A stretch of DNA of 64,000 bases from Tolypeutes matacus (GCA_026826555.1 JAKSZT010054396.1:20882254-20946253), one strand, 5' to 3'. Positions 24,368-36,640 are shown, counted from the first letter of the stretch. Numbers and translations are program-made. The notes: generated by a model not told the origin, from the letters alone.

Positions 24368-24679
24368 GTGTCTTCTACCCTCCGGGGGCAGGTCCAGACG
24401 GTTCATCAGCCTGGGGCAACGCCTACTCCCATCTGTCCCTGGCTGGAGTGTGTGCAGTTGGCCAGCACGGCTGAGCTGCTCTCAGATGGCCTTTTGACCA
24501 CTCATGCCTGGTTTTAACCACTACTTTGTTTTCTGACTTGTATGTTGGACCTTGGCCTGGTTTACTCTAACTCTTGACTTTATTTGATCTCCTGACCTGA
24601 TTTTGCTAACAGTCATCCCTAACACAGCCCTAATACTAGCTTAAATATCTCCACCGCACTCAGTTAGACAATCATATAT

Positions 24680-24960
24680 TTCCTGCTGGAGATTCTGCAG
24701 GAAACAAGACAACCAAAAAGCACTGCCATCACAGAACTTACAGTCTAGTGGAAAGAGATAGCCAATAAGTACATTAATAAATAAGGGATTTCCAGGTGAT
24801 GATAAGTGCAATGAAGAAAATAAATCAGGTAATTGGTTAGAGTGGATGGAGAAGATGATGGGCTACTTTAGCTATGGTGGCCAATGAGGGCCTCTCCGAA
24901 TAAGTGAAGTGGCTAAAATGTAAACAGTGAGAAGGTGGCCGTGAATGTGGTGTTCTTTCC
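24680..24960 (-). repeat. L2, antisense
   Basis: The plus strand reads 'agaacttacagtctagtggaaag', 'ccaataagtacattaataaataa', 'gtgatgataagtgcaatgaagaaaa' and 'ggtggccaatgagggcctctc'. That is the antisense order of the L2 3' region. Confidence 0.75.
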
Positions 24961-25007
24961 TTTACAATGTGCTACATTTTAAGAAAAAGAAACTTGACAA
25001 GATTATA

Positions 25008-25240
25008 GCATACCTAAAGTGCATAAATCTTGAGGGTACATCTTAATGAATGCATATATATACATATATATGTATGTATATACATATGTAAATACCACCC
25101 AGATCAAGATATAAAACATTTCCATTATCCCAGATTTCTTCCTGCCCCTTCCCAGTCAATATATACCCCCAGAGATAACCACTATTCTGACTTCAATCAC
25201 CCTCAATTCATTTTGTCAACAGGCTGCATTATATTTTATT
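25008..25240 (-). repeat. L1M 3'UTR fragment, antisense
   Basis: 'aaagtgcataaatcttgagggtaca', 'ccacccagatcaagatataaaacat', 'cttcctgccccttcccagtca' and 'agataaccactattctgactt' match the antisense 3'UTR of old L1M families. An alternating ATATATGT segment at 25055-25090 interrupts it. Confidence 0.6.
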
Positions 25241-26129
25241 TTGTTTTCTTTTGTCAAGGAGAGCAAGTGAGACCTTCCCTACCATCAGCTTCTCATAAAG
25301 TCCTGTAAGCCCCCAGTTGTTCATAAAACTGAAAGAGCTCACTGCAATTTCCTTAGGATCCTACAGGAAACCAGTGGTGACAAGACCCCCATAATCAAGT
25401 CTCTATCGGTTTATCAGGCCCTCGATGGTTCAGTGGTGCCCAGAGGGGGAAGAAGACAGCCAGGGGAGGCAGAGTCTTGGTGGTTTCAAACCTACCCCCT
25501 TTCCTCTCGTTTGCTGAACAAACATTCTTGCCAGAGAGAACAGCAGGAAAACACTAGGCTCTGTCAACCCCCTGTTAATCAATGAGGCCATAACAAATCA
25601 CAGGATGAAGTCTATGACACATCAATTACACTAAAAACTAAGGGCATCTACGGGAATTGGCAATCAGGCGCAGAACCTGCAGGGTTGCCTCCCGGCTGGT
25701 GAGGCCTGGACACTCTGCTATTTATTGGCCCAGCCATGGGGTGAGCAGGTGACATGCTGTAAGAAATGTTTCGTGTTGGCAGTGGTCTGGGTAAAGATTT
25801 TAAAGTCTAAACAGTCTGTGTGTGCCTGGTGCACGTGTTTTCAAGCCAGTTCAGAACTTAGTTATGGTGAAGAGAAATGTATAGAAATTGGAAATTTACT
25901 TCTACCTCTGTAATTGACTAACTAGAAACTCAGGCAACTTACTTAATGGCTTGTTGTCTCAGTTTCTTCATCTGCTAAATGGGAATTCTAAGACATGCCT
26001 TACCGCCATATGAAAGCATGGTCTTGTGAGGAGATACATATATCTTTGTGGGGATATATATGGAAAATGGGCAAAGAGAGGTACAAATATATGGGTGACC
26101 CTATTTATACATCAGTTAGTGTTTCTTCA
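25241..26129. other. Mostly unassigned; MIR core near 25925-26040
   Basis: 'caggcaacttacttaatggc', 'gtctcagtttcttcatctgctaaatggg' and 'cttgtgaggag' give a plus-strand MIR. The rest is unassigned. The 62-codon frame at 25725-25913 has no recognisable domain. Confidence 0.5.
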
Positions 26130-26410
26130 TGATCCATTTAATGAACATTAAATGAGTGTCCACGATGTGGCAGTGCTTTATTTCCTTCAAGGAGCTCACA
26201 GCAGACAAAAGAGGAAAGAGCTAAATAAAGAGAAACATAAAGAAAAATAAAGAGCAAATGAAATGCCATTGATAAATGTTCTAATATACATAAGCCCAGG
26301 GTGTCACAGATATATCAAGGAGAGGGGTCTGTGACAATATCCTGGGAGGAGAGATATCTGAACTGAGTTTTGAAAGATGAAGAGGGTTTAACCAGATCAG
26401 GGTTAGAAAT
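26130..26410 (-). repeat. L2, antisense
   Basis: The order 'gaacattaaatgagtgtccacgatgtgg', 'aaggagctcacagcagacaa' and 'ggagaggggtctgtgacaa' followed by 'tgaactgagttttgaaagatgaagag' fits the antisense L2 3' region. Confidence 0.6.
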
Positions 26411-26449
26411 TCTGTATAAAATGATTTGTTCAGGAGAATATAAGTACTT

Positions 26450-27060
26450 TTGTACAATTGCCATTGCCTTCCTCTTGGTTATTCAAACTCCAGTCTTTCT
26501 AACCCCAACTTCTTTGACCCCTGTTATTCCCATCCATTGGCAAATCCTATCAATTTACCCCAGGAATATCTCTCGCATCTTCCCACCATCTTTCACTCCC
26601 ATGAACCTAGTTAAGAGTCTCATTGCCTTGTGCTTTCATTATTGCAATACGTTTCTCACTGGTCTCACAATCTCTAAATGTACTCCCTTCCCACTACCAC
26701 CAGAATTATCTTCTTAAAATATGACCAAATCACTCCCTGCTTAAACTTTGAATGGCTTCCTATTGCTTCAGTCTACCATTCAAGGTCCTAAACAATCTGC
26801 TCCTAGCCAACTTTTATTATTCTATCCCCTATAGCCTACTCTCCCACCACCACTACCCTCTCTGTTCTCCAACCTTACTAAACTTGTTTCTCTAGATTCA
26901 CTCTCTAGCTTTCTATGTCTGTACTTTGGCTCACACTGCACCTAACTCTGGAACACCCTTCCCTGCCATCTGCCTCTGAAAGTCCTACCCATCTTTCATA
27001 CTCAGCTTAGATACTACCTTCTTCAAAAAACTCTTCTCTGAGCTTCCCAAGAAACTCAAA
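26450..27060 (+). repeat. L2, sense
   Basis: The pyrimidine-rich series 'ctggaacacccttccctgcc', 'aaagtcctacccatctttcatactcagctta' and 'ttctctgagcttccc' is the L2 ORF2/3'UTR transition on the plus strand. The 115-codon frame (26370-26717) overlapping it is a chance reading of a decayed L2. Confidence 0.7.
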
Positions 27061-27304
27061 TCACTCCCTTCTTTTGGGCCTCACAGTACTTTGTGCTTAT
27101 CATTTAAAATATCAAATTTTATCATATATTAATCCTACAAATGTTTTTCAGCATCTAATATGTACTAGGTATTGTGCACGATGCTTTGAGTTTAAAATTT
27201 TTCCCTATCATCCTTTGATGGAACCCAAAAATTTCCATCTGAGCCTTTTACTAGGTTTTGAAAGAAAAACAGATTATCCAGGATCGCTTTGGGAGATAGA
27301 TTAG

Positions 27305-28440
27305 GATAGCAAGAGAAAGGGAGGATTTTTCAGGCAAAGGGAATAGCCTAGATAAGGAACAAAAATATAAAATAGTTTGACATATTCAGGGAACTTTAAG
27401 CAGTTTCCTATGGCTGGGTTGAAGGGTCTATGACAGAATGTCAGGAGATGAGACATTCTAGGTGGGAAGGGCAAATCACAAAGGGCTCTCTAAGGATTTG
27501 TTTTGTGTTGTGATGTGTTGTGTTGTGTTTTTGCAGAAATGGAAAAGCCAGTCATCAAATTTATTTGGAAGGGCAAGGAACCCCGAATAGCCAAAACTGT
27601 CCTGAAAAAAAAGAATAAAGTCGGAGAGACTCACTTCCAAGGCCTTAAAACTTACCACAAAGCTACAGTGATCAAAACAGCATGGTACCAGCACAAGGAC
27701 AGATATATAGACCATTGAAATTGAATTGAGAGTTCAGAAATGGACCCTCCTGTCTATGGCCAATTGATTTTCTTTTTAAAAAAATCAATTTTATTGATAC
27801 ATATTAATAAAAGCATACAGTCCATCCAAAGTATACAATCAAAAGTATTTGGCATAGTTACATAGTTGTGCATTCATCACTTCAATTGTTATTAGAGTAT
27901 TTTAATTATTCCTATAATAACAATAGTAATTAACAAAAAAACAGAAAAACAAAAAAATCTCTACCCATTATTAATCACCTCTCAATCTCTCTATGCTTCC
28001 CCTGCCTCAGCTAAGGTTTTTAAACATGATTCTGAATCCATGGGAGTCATTGAAGTATTTTATATTGGGGAAGGAGATGCAATCATTTTCACTTTAGGAA
28101 GATGACATTAACTAACTAATATGTGCATAAAAGATTGAAGAGCAGCTCGCCTGGAGAAAAGGGAGACCAGCTCAAAGTGAGAGATGGTAGAAGCCCAGAC
28201 AAAGGCAATGGGAGTGGAAAGAGGGGAAGGGATTCAGGCTGTGTTAATTAAGTGGAAGCTACATGCCTTATGATTGATTGGATATGGGAGGGGGTTGTAG
28301 AAAAGTAGTCTTCGAGGATGTCAACTAGTTTCCAGCTTGGGTGACTGAGGGAAAAACAAGTGTATGACTTCCAATTTAGACAGGTTGAGATGGAAGTAAA
28401 AAATCCCTATGGAGATAGATGTCTAATAAAAGCACCAAGT
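27305..28440 (-). repeat. L2, antisense, split by an L1-derived insertion
   Basis: The left part (27305-27494) carries 'ttcaggcaaagggaatagcc' and 'gggcaaatcacaaagggctc'. The right part (28011-28440) carries 'ttttaaacatgattctgaatcc', 'aggaagatgacatt', 'gaaaagggagaccag' and 'ccaatttagacaggttgagat'. Together they read as one antisense L2 interrupted at 27495-28010. 'ctaaggattt' and 'ctaaggtttt' at the breakpoints may be the old TSD. Confidence 0.7.
27495..28010. mobile_element. L1 fragment with opposed halves
   Basis: The left half (about 27530-27770) is sense L1 ORF2: a 71-codon frame with KPVIKFIWKGKEPRI and KTAWYQHKDRYI, equivalent to 17160-17350 in L1-B. The right half (about 27775-28010) reads as an antisense, A/T-rich 3'UTR-like segment ('tattgatacatattaataaaagc', 'atagttgtgcattcatcac'). 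The order, sense 5' piece then antisense 3' piece, is not a standard twin-priming product. Two events or a later rearrangement are likely. Confidence 0.6.
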
Positions 28441-29194
28441 TAGAGTTCCCCCAAGAAGGTCGGTGTTGCATTGCACTTTCAACTTTTCTTTTCAACTAGC
28501 ACTGGAGAACTGATGAAACCAGGTTTCTTAGGCTTTGTCCAGGGCATCCTTGTGTGAGGTGTAGTGAAACCCTCAGCCCTTATTCCCATCTTATTCCCTC
28601 TCCCCTCTTTCCCTTGCCCCATGACCTCATGGATATGAAAATGTAGCAGAGAAAAAGAGGGACATAAATGTAAAAAGTGATGGAACATTGTAGGGAGAAA
28701 TAAAAGGATTGCTAAATTCAGGACATTTTATCAGATTCACACTCAGGATCAAGTACTTAGCTCAATGTAACACAGACAGCTAATGAATTGAAACTAACTC
28801 TATGGTCTTCCAATTCCATGCAGTTTCTTACTAAGAGGAAGTGGCTTACTAAGCCAGAGTTCTTAGTTGTAAGCAACAGAAACTAATTTTGGCTGATGAA
28901 GCAGAAAAGAGTTTGTTAAAAAGATATTGCCAGGCAAAAATCACCAGTGGATACTAAAAGTATAAGGGGGAAAGTTTTTGTATAACATGATATCCACTTA
29001 AAGTATGATCCCACAAATTACTTATCAAAAAGATTACTTGCAAAGGGGGAAAATGTACATTTACAATGACTAGGTATATTTCCTATAAAGAGGTGGTTAT
29101 CCTAACCAAGTGGCCAAACTTAGTACCAAAAATAGTGGAACTCACTGATAGTACATGTTATACACAATCCCACCTATGAAATACAATTGCATGA
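28441..29194. other. Unassigned intergenic sequence
   Basis: No gene. Around 28860-28940 'gtaagcaacagaaactaattttggct' is a phrase found in several ancient LTR/L1 repeats, but I could not place it. The 69-codon minus-strand frame lacks any domain. Confidence 0.4.
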
Positions 29195-29800
29195 ATACAA
29201 TGTGAACTTGAATCAAATCAGGTCTCTAGCCCTACCTTCAGTTTTACCAGAAATACAAGAGGAGAAGGGAATAAATTAAACAACACCAAAAGGAAACTAT
29301 CAGACTAATCAGGAGTGTAGGACAGTTTATGAGATGACTGTTTTACCCTTCAAAAAGTCAATGCTATGAATAAATTTTTATAAGTTAGGAATACTCTAGA
29401 CTAAAAGAGACTAAAGAGATATAGCCACCAATTGCAATATTGAAACTAAATTGGGCCTTTTCATGGGAAAGAAAATAGTTGTGAAAGATATTCTGTGGCA
29501 GCTGAGAAAATTTAAGTAATTAATGGATTCCAGATATTACAAAACGTTTGTTAATTTTCTTATGTATGACACTAGTATTGAGGTTTTGTGAGATTATATT
29601 TATTCTTAGAAGATGAAGGCATTAGGAGTAAACGGTCAGGAAGAGTCAATAACTTTCAATGGGTATAGCGAAAAGCACATACCTACATACACATATGGAG
29701 ATAGAAATGAAGCAAATTATAGCAAAATGTTACCAGTTGTGGAAGTTAGGTGGAGACGTTACAGGAGTTCATCAGAGGGATGGGAAAAGTACTAGGTAAC
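29195..29800 (+). repeat. L1M 3'UTR
   Basis: 'actctagactaaaagagactaaagagatat', 'tgttaattttcttatgtatgacactagtattg', 'attcttagaagatgaaggc' and 'atgttaccagttgtgg' follow the 3'UTR of an old L1M family in order. No ORF2 is attached. Confidence 0.65.
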
Positions 29801-30167
29801 TTAGAGAACTGATGATAATGCGGGAGGCCCAGCACTGAGGATAAGCTTCCAGGAGCCAGGTAAGAACCTGCCATTGCAGCTGCTGCCTCCCTGACCACGG
29901 GGGGGGTGGGGTGCTCAGTGCTACTTCTGCACCAGGAATTTACCCTTGAAATCCCTGGGATACAGCCCTTGCTGCCTCTGCTGCACCTGGGCCATCCACC
30001 ACACTAGCAAAAGAGAAAATGCTACCCAAAGCCTGATTGCTCAGGTGGCTCAGATGACTCTCTCCTACTGCTGCGTCTGACCGTGGGAGCCCAGTTCTCA
30101 GGCCTGCATCCTTGCTGCGAAGGCGGCTAGGAATTGGCATCCTGATGCTTCTCTGGTTGAGGCCTTC
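29801..30167. other. GC-richer unassigned segment
   Basis: No family identified. It is noticeably richer in G+C than its surroundings and contains a G9-like run near 29900. The 66-codon antisense frame has no recognised domain. Confidence 0.4.
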
Positions 30168-30181
30168 AAAAGATGATAGGA

Positions 30182-30499
30182 CTGTGGTCTGTGGTTAGTG
30201 GCGGGGCTCCAGGATGTGTGGGTTCATTGAGGGTAGTGGGCCACACTGTGGGAGATGTTTGTGTGGGATGTGATGGGAGGTGTGGGAGGTGGGCAACATG
30301 GGAATCCCAGTGGGTTCCGTGTAGTGTTTTGGGTAATCTAAGCACCTCTTAAAATATATGCATATATATATATATATATATAACATTTTTGTAAGCAAAT
30401 ACACATATATGCATATATATTTATATATCATTTTGCAAATGTTTGTATGTATTGTGAGAATTTTGATTTTTACCCATAATAAAAAAAAAAAAAAAAAAA
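30182..30499 (+). mobile_element. Young-looking 5'-truncated L1 3' end
   Basis: A 318-bp insertion with a G-rich 3'UTR block ('gggaggtgtgggaggtggg'), a 'catgggaatcccagtgg' motif and 'gtaatctaagca'. A (TA)n stretch at 30358-30380, AATAAA at about 30477 and an uninterrupted A-tail of roughly 22 follow. A perfect 14-bp TSD (aaaagatgatagga) lies at 30168-30181 and 30500-30513. The intact tail and TSD argue for recent insertion. Confidence 0.85.
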
Positions 30500-30513
30500 A
30501 AAAGATGATAGGA

Positions 30514-31234
30514 GCCTCCAATAGAATACAATAATGTATGTAAAGTAGTCAAGGGTCGAGGAGCTCTCCTAGTACCTAGCAGCATACATCAAGGAAAAGG
30601 GAATGATTTTGAGGGTTTTTTCTTTTTAACCTTAGCAGTTGCATTTATAACATTTCTTTAATGTTGTGTCCTGAGTATAAAAGTGTATTTATGGACCAAC
30701 TCTCGGATTTATTTATCTGGGCATATTGCCTTGTCTGATTATAACTTACTCTTTTAGTTGTTTTCTGTTAAAATGCCGGGAGGCCTTCGGGCATGGATGT
30801 CCATAAATTAAAATGTATTATGATTATTGTACATGATGGTTCAAAAATATGCTCTGTTTCATCAGAATGCATAAACAAAACATTGCATAGGGGAAAAAAG
30901 AAAACAACTTTATGTTTTATTCACTGGAAATCTAAGAGGATGATAGTGAAGTTCTGGCAGTTGGTGATAGATTCAAATACAACTGAATTCACATTTGCCA
31001 TGACCTAATATTAATATCCATTAACACATTTTATATTGATAAATTCGGAAAGGGAATTCACGGTATCCTCTCTTGGAGACTGCTGGGAAGTACCTTCAAC
31101 CCCTTCATTTGTCATCATTACAGGCAAGAGCTGTGATCCACAACTCATCATTTGTGTACGGCAGCAAGTGTAGCAAAGACGGCATGCTCCCTGTCTCAAG
31201 GGCAGGCAACCCATAGATCCAGGTGCTCAAGGCG
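30514..31234. other. Repeat-poor stretch, possible conserved noncoding DNA
   Basis: No repeat recognised. 30700-31020 has the balanced, homeodomain-word-rich look of conserved noncoding sequence ('ccataaattaaaatg', 'tgattattgtacatg'). No convincing exon. Confidence 0.35.
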
Positions 31235-32430
31235 CCAACCTAGAAGACATTCCTGATATCGTCTTCTCGCTAGCTAACCCCCAACCCAATCCATCCCCAG
31301 TCCTGTTGATCTTAATTCTTAAACACCTCTCAAGTCCATTCACTTGTTTCTATTTCCTTCACTGCCGATCCTTGCCTGAGCAACACATTCTCTCTCGCTG
31401 CATCGAAACAGCCTCCAAACCAGCCTCTCTACTTAAAGTCCTGGCCCCACTTCCATCTGCTCTTCATCTGCAGCTTGAGAAATATTTTCAAATCCAAATC
31501 AGATTGTGTATTCCTCGGCTCTCAGCCCTACAAACTAAAAAATTTTCAGAGGCTTCCAGTTGCCTTTACAACACAATCTAAAATCCTTAATATGGCCTAA
31601 AAGGCTTGGGAGGCTACAGCTCCTCCCTACCTCACTAGCTCCCCACTTCATCTGACACCTCTCTCCCATGTTCACTGGGCTCCAGCTACACCAGCCTTGT
31701 CTCAGGACCAAGCTTCTTCTCCCCTCCTTGTCCCTTCTGCCAGATTATTATTATTTCCCCATCTGTACCCACTCCTGGATGATACCCCCCACAAACTAGA
31801 TCTATGTTCTTACAGCACCCTCTACCTTCCCTTTTTTGCACCTATCAGAATGCAGAATGACACATATGTTGATTGGTGTGATTATTCGATTACTTTTGTG
31901 ATCTCACTAGACTGTAAGCTCCTTGAAGATAAGGGCTGTTTCAAACCCCTTTATATGCTCAGTTCATAGCTAAGCCTAAGTATATAAGGTGCTAAATAAA
32001 AATTTGTTGGGGAAATAGACATAGCTCAAGTGATTGGACTCCTGTCTACCATATAGGGGGTCTAGGGTTTGATTCCTGGGGACTTCTGGTGAAAGGCAAG
32101 CTGTCCCACGTGGTGAGCTGGCCCATGCAGAGTGCTTGCCCACACAGAAAGCTGGCGCAGTAAGATGACACAACAAAAAGAGACACAGAGGAGAGACCAT
32201 AAGAGAAACAGCAGACCAGGGAGCTGAGGTGGTGCAAGAGATTGAGTGCCTCTCTCCCACTCCGGAAGGTCCTAGGCTCGGTTCCCAGTGCTGCCTAAAG
32301 AGAAGACAAGCAGACACAGAAGAAAACACAGAGAGCAGACAGTGAGTGCAAAAACAACAAGGGTTGGGGGGGGAATAAATAAATAAAATAATAAATAAAT
32401 ATTTGTTAAATAAATGAACAAATGAATGTA
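31235..32430 (+). repeat. L2, sense, 3' end, split by a DAS SINE
   Basis: ORF2/3'UTR-like L2 sequence ('tcagaggcttccagttgcc', 'aatccttaatatggcct', 'acaccagccttgtctc', 'gactgtaagctccttgaagataagggc'), ending in 'atttgttaaataaatgaac', the L2 terminus. The DAS SINE at 32009-32392 sits inside the final tail. Confidence 0.75.
32009..32392 (+). mobile_element. DAS SINE, dimeric form
   Basis: First module: ctcaagtgattggactcctg ... gggtttgattcctgggg. Linker: 'gtggtgagctggcccatgcag'. Second module from about 32212, with ggctcggttcccag, then an (aataa)n tail. TSDs (aaataaaWatttgtt) lie at 31994-32008 and 32393-32407, with one mismatch. Confidence 0.9.
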
Positions 32431-34214
32431 CGAAAGTGACCACATTCTGGTCAGAGAGGTGAGAAAACCCGGGACACATTTAGGTTTTGCCATGGGTTGA
32501 GCACAGCCTTGGAACCAGGATTTAGAAACAGGGCTATGAGCGCTGGCTGGTCTCTCCTCTTCTCCTTGGTTGGGAGGCTGGACTGGTCCATTCAGACTGA
32601 CGGCAGACCTTACTGAGATCTCAATCCAAACTTAGGTTTCTGTGATTGAAATTCTCATACCACCTCCCCTGAATGGCACCCAACCTTCCTAAATATTTTA
32701 TGGGAACTGATTGTGATTAGATAAATGGGTGACTTCACTAATGTATAATACAATTTTCAATTACAGTGTATGTGCAATAATTTACAATTCTTATTTGATG
32801 GTGGGATATTTATGTGACACATTCCGGATGAGACCCGACTGTTGTTTACATAATGGTCTTGCTTTTCTCTTAGAGAAGATCTGGCTTTCAAATTTCTTTT
32901 TGTGCTTCAAGGTATTGTCATTCCAAGATAAACATTGTATGTTATAGAATGTACAGGTGAGAAATATCACTAAAGTAATCACCTAGATGGGTTTTAATAA
33001 TTCTTATTTATGCTACTGGATTAGGTAATACAATGGTTCACCTTTCATAAAGTGTTGGAATAGAAATGTCCCTCAAATTACAGTAAATTTTTTGTGATCT
33101 TCTGGCTCTGTGATCACTCCTGTGGCACAGTGCCATTGAATAGCAAAAATGAATGTTTCATTGAATATATTTGACCATTAATAACATAATATTTATCACC
33201 AGTACTCTCCTCTGAAATTGGAACAATATCATTGGAAAATGTCTTTTACTGACATTTAAAACTAGGTCTGTACGAAACTAATGCTTTAAAGCTTTTAGCC
33301 CCAAATATCATTCCTTCCCTCCTACCTAGAGAGGACTGATAGACAAGGAAGAAAATGATTCCCAATCAGAAGGCTTCTAAATAGAAAACTCTTCTTAAAA
33401 TAGTGAGGGAGAGAACAGGGGAGCACCAAGGAGACACAGGAAATGAATCGAATTTGGATTCAAGGTCAAGCCACATAACAGCATACAGTGTGAGTGCTCT
33501 CAAACCCCAGACACCACATCTGTCGGTGAAGAGAAAGCCAGCAGGAACCTGCAGCTCTCCACCTTGCTTTAGCTACAGCAGCTCTCCTTTCATCCATGTT
33601 ATATATTGGTGCTCCCAGTAAAAGTTCATTTTAAAGGGAGGACTAGCTCCTTTAAAAACTACACAAGACACTTAGTGCAAAGAGCACTGTTCTAGAAATC
33701 AGCTCTCTGAGCCCCATTCTTCATTTATAAAATGAAGATTTTGCATTTGACAGTCTCTAGCAGTCCCCTTTTCCCCAATTTGTACTGTTATATTCTAGGC
33801 CAAAACGCTAGTGTAGATGTGGCTATTATTTGGTGTAACAATCTAATTATGCCATGTTATCAAACAGCATGCCTGCCTCCCTTTTCACATAACAAGGGAA
33901 GTAAAACATCCAGGTATGAAACCAGCAATATATCAAGAGTGCTGGTCTCAAATATAAAACGCTCACTGGAAAGTATTCAAATAGCCCTCACATATTCTAG
34001 AGTGCAAGGTGAAATACTGTACATTTCTCAAGATTTGGCTACAGTTAAAGGAGCCCAACACTAGCTTAAGCTGCAGATAAACCTCTTTATAATTTTACTG
34101 TAATTTGAAATCTTTATAACTTTGGATACAGTGTTATTCTAGTCATAACTTATTTTAACAGTGTGCAATTTGTTGAGTTTCTCTTTCTCTGTGCAAATAA
34201 GTAAAAATGTACCA
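32431..34214. other. Repeat-poor stretch, possible conserved noncoding DNA at 32700-33280
   Basis: No gene found. 32700-33280 lacks recognisable repeats and is rich in 'taatttac', 'gattagataaatggg' and 'gataaacatt' type words. The 110-codon frame at 33732-34064 has no domain I recognise and no splice context. Confidence 0.35.
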
Positions 34215-34540
34215 GCTAAATCAAATACTATGCAACCATTAAAATTATGATGTAAGTATTTATTTGTTGAAATGTGAAAATGTTCAAAATATATTAAATG
34301 AAAAGTCAGATAACAAAGCAGCACATATCACAACATTTTTGGGGGAAAAAATTGCCTATATACACACATACAAAAAAGTTTTGAAGGATATGCACCAAAA
34401 TGTTCACAGTGGTTATCTCTGGATTACAGGATTATAAGTGATTATTGTTTTCTTCTTTTTTATCTTCTAGTATTGTCACATTTTTAGAGAGAGTTTATAT
34501 TAATATTGAAATTGGAGGGGAAGCAAATTTGAAAAAGGAA
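34215..34540 (+). repeat. L1M ORF2 end and 3'UTR
   Basis: 'actatgcaaccattaaaattatgatg' (the ORF2 C-terminal codons and just beyond), 'aaggatatgcaccaaaatgttcacagtggttatctctgg' and 'gattattgttttcttc' are the 3' end of an old L1M. Confidence 0.7.
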
Positions 34541-34615
34541 AATCTCACTAGTTTCTTGTTCCCATATAGTCTTTAGAAAAAGAACAAAGGACAGCTCCTT
34601 AAAATAGTGATCTAT

Positions 34616-34810
34616 CAGGATTAGCAAACTTTTTTGGTAAAAGAACAGATAGTGAATAATTTAGGCTTTGTGGGCCACTACTCAACCTTTGTTATAGAAC
34701 AAAAGCAGCATAAAAAAATAGGTAAACAAACTTGGATGTCTGTGTTCCAATAAAACTACAAAACTAGGTGGGCCAGATTTTGCCTACAGGTTGTAGTTTG
34801 CCAACCCCTG
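34616..34810 (+). mobile_element. hAT nonautonomous element (CAGGGGTTGGCAAACT class)
   Basis: About 195 bp. Starts caggattagcaaact and ends agtttgccaacccctg, which are inverted termini. The interior has 'aatttaggctttgtgggcca', 'gtgttccaataaaact' and 'gtgggccagattttgcc'. The 8-bp flanks no longer match. Family-level name not certain. Confidence 0.75.
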
Positions 34811-36299
34811 GTGTAGTGGAAGAAGCCTGAGGGTTTGAAATCTTGCACCACTGCATAGAGCTGTATAATCACTGTGAGACTTGGTTTTCTCATATGTTAA
34901 ATGGGAAAAATAACACCTTCCTTTAAGAGAAGCGTTTCCTGCCTTCTTTCACTTTATAGCACAACTGGAAAATGCATTAAATGTGGTGAATAAAATAAGA
35001 TTTAAAAGCTGATTAAATTCTAAGATTAAAATTTATCCACAACAAAATCATTTTAGAGCTAAAACCAGAGTTTGTAAGGCAGGGTATGAAGTAGGGTGAA
35101 GAAAGGCAAAAAATGACCTTTTGAAGGATTTTAATTTCCTTTTCCCAGCTTCAAGAATGGTGATGGCTATAGAATGCACATATTCTTCCTTTAATTTAAC
35201 ACCAATGTAATATATCTATAAGGTTCATGTTGGATGTATCCTTACAAAAAAGTCATTCAGAACTGGAGGAATAAACTCCAACGTTTTTGTGTAAGATGAC
35301 ATACTGACCCATTTGCTGGAATCAGACCACATGGGCTGGCTCTACTGAAAATATGTAAACGGTATCATCCCGTGTTCACGTTAGCAATCATCCAGACACC
35401 CTAGATTTCTCTTTTCTTTCTGTGATGCTCATATGTCTGTTGTCCTACATCCCATTCCTAACAACAGAAAAGTTGGAGGGGCATTTTACAAATGATCAAA
35501 ATATATCAGTCTCTTATTTGTTTGCCTTTCAAAGAACCAATACTTAGTACTTGTGAATTCAGAATGCATTGGCTACCCAAGGTACTTCTTTAATTTCTGT
35601 CTACATGTCTAAGAAACTTGTCTTTTAATTTTTATTTTACTACTCAGGGTCTCTGCTGATTAGATTCAAAGTGTTACAGAGATGGGGGAAAAAAAAAACC
35701 TATCCATCCTGAGTGGTGCTTTATATTTTCATGATCCCGTTGTATGGTGCCAATGTGTTTCATGAAAGCCAGAGAAGCAGAAATAGGGAACTGAAAAGAA
35801 ATCTCCCTTAAGAAGTTGGGTTCTATTCGTAGCCATTTGAACATAATTGGAAATTTCCCCTTAGAAAAATCTTGAAAACGTGAAAAATGTTGATGTCGAT
35901 ACCAAGATGCATATCACCCTGCGATCTTATACACTGGCTGCCAGTTAGCAATTTGAAATAGAAACCTGCTATGATCCTGGTGTTTGTTAAATCACTAACG
36001 TCAACACAGAGCTGTGGGGAAGGAAGAACTTCGACAGCACTTGGCTAAGATCTTTCTCTTTCCCTAAGACAAAGAGAACAAATCATAGGCAATGGTTAAT
36101 ATAGGTGTCAGGCATCTATCATATTCTGAATTTTAATAAATTTCTTAAATATGGTACTCAAATCCAAATTACAGTAATTTGTGCTTATTCCCTTTTGTTT
36201 CCAGGGAAATAAACTCTGTCATAGGCAGGCAGCCCACTTCAAATGATAAGCTATTGCAGGACCACAGACTGCAGTAGTATAGTCTGTGCACTGGCAAAG
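34811..36299. other. Mostly unassigned; MIR core near 34835-34920
   Basis: 'tgagacttggttttctcatatgttaaatgggaaaa' is a MIR core. From 34930 to 36299 I recognise nothing and see no gene. Confidence 0.45.
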
Positions 36300-36640
36300 A
36301 GGAAAGATCAGGGAAGACTTTTCAGAGGAGGTAACATTTGAACTGGGGCCTTGATGGAGTTGACCAGCTAGACAAAGATGAAATGGTATTTCAGGTGGAA
36401 GGACCAGCATAAGCAGAGTTTGTAAGCATGGAACTGGCTGAATTTGGGGAAGAACAAATAGTTTTATACATCTGGAATGCAGGGGCTTTGGAGCCAACGT
36501 TCAGGAAGTGGGAGGCTAAGGGGAAGGGTCGAAAAATATCTTTGTGATTGGCCAAACTACTGGATCCTGTACACAGCGAGGCTGACAAGTGCGCAACTGT
36601 AGTTTGAAAAGATAACGTCATACATATATAGCTAGGAGGT
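36300..36640 (-). repeat. L2, antisense
   Basis: 'agatcagggaagacttttcagaggaggtaacatttgaa', 'aaatggtatttcaggtggaagg' and 'gcataagcagagtttgtaagcatgg' follow the antisense L2 3' region. Confidence 0.7.
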
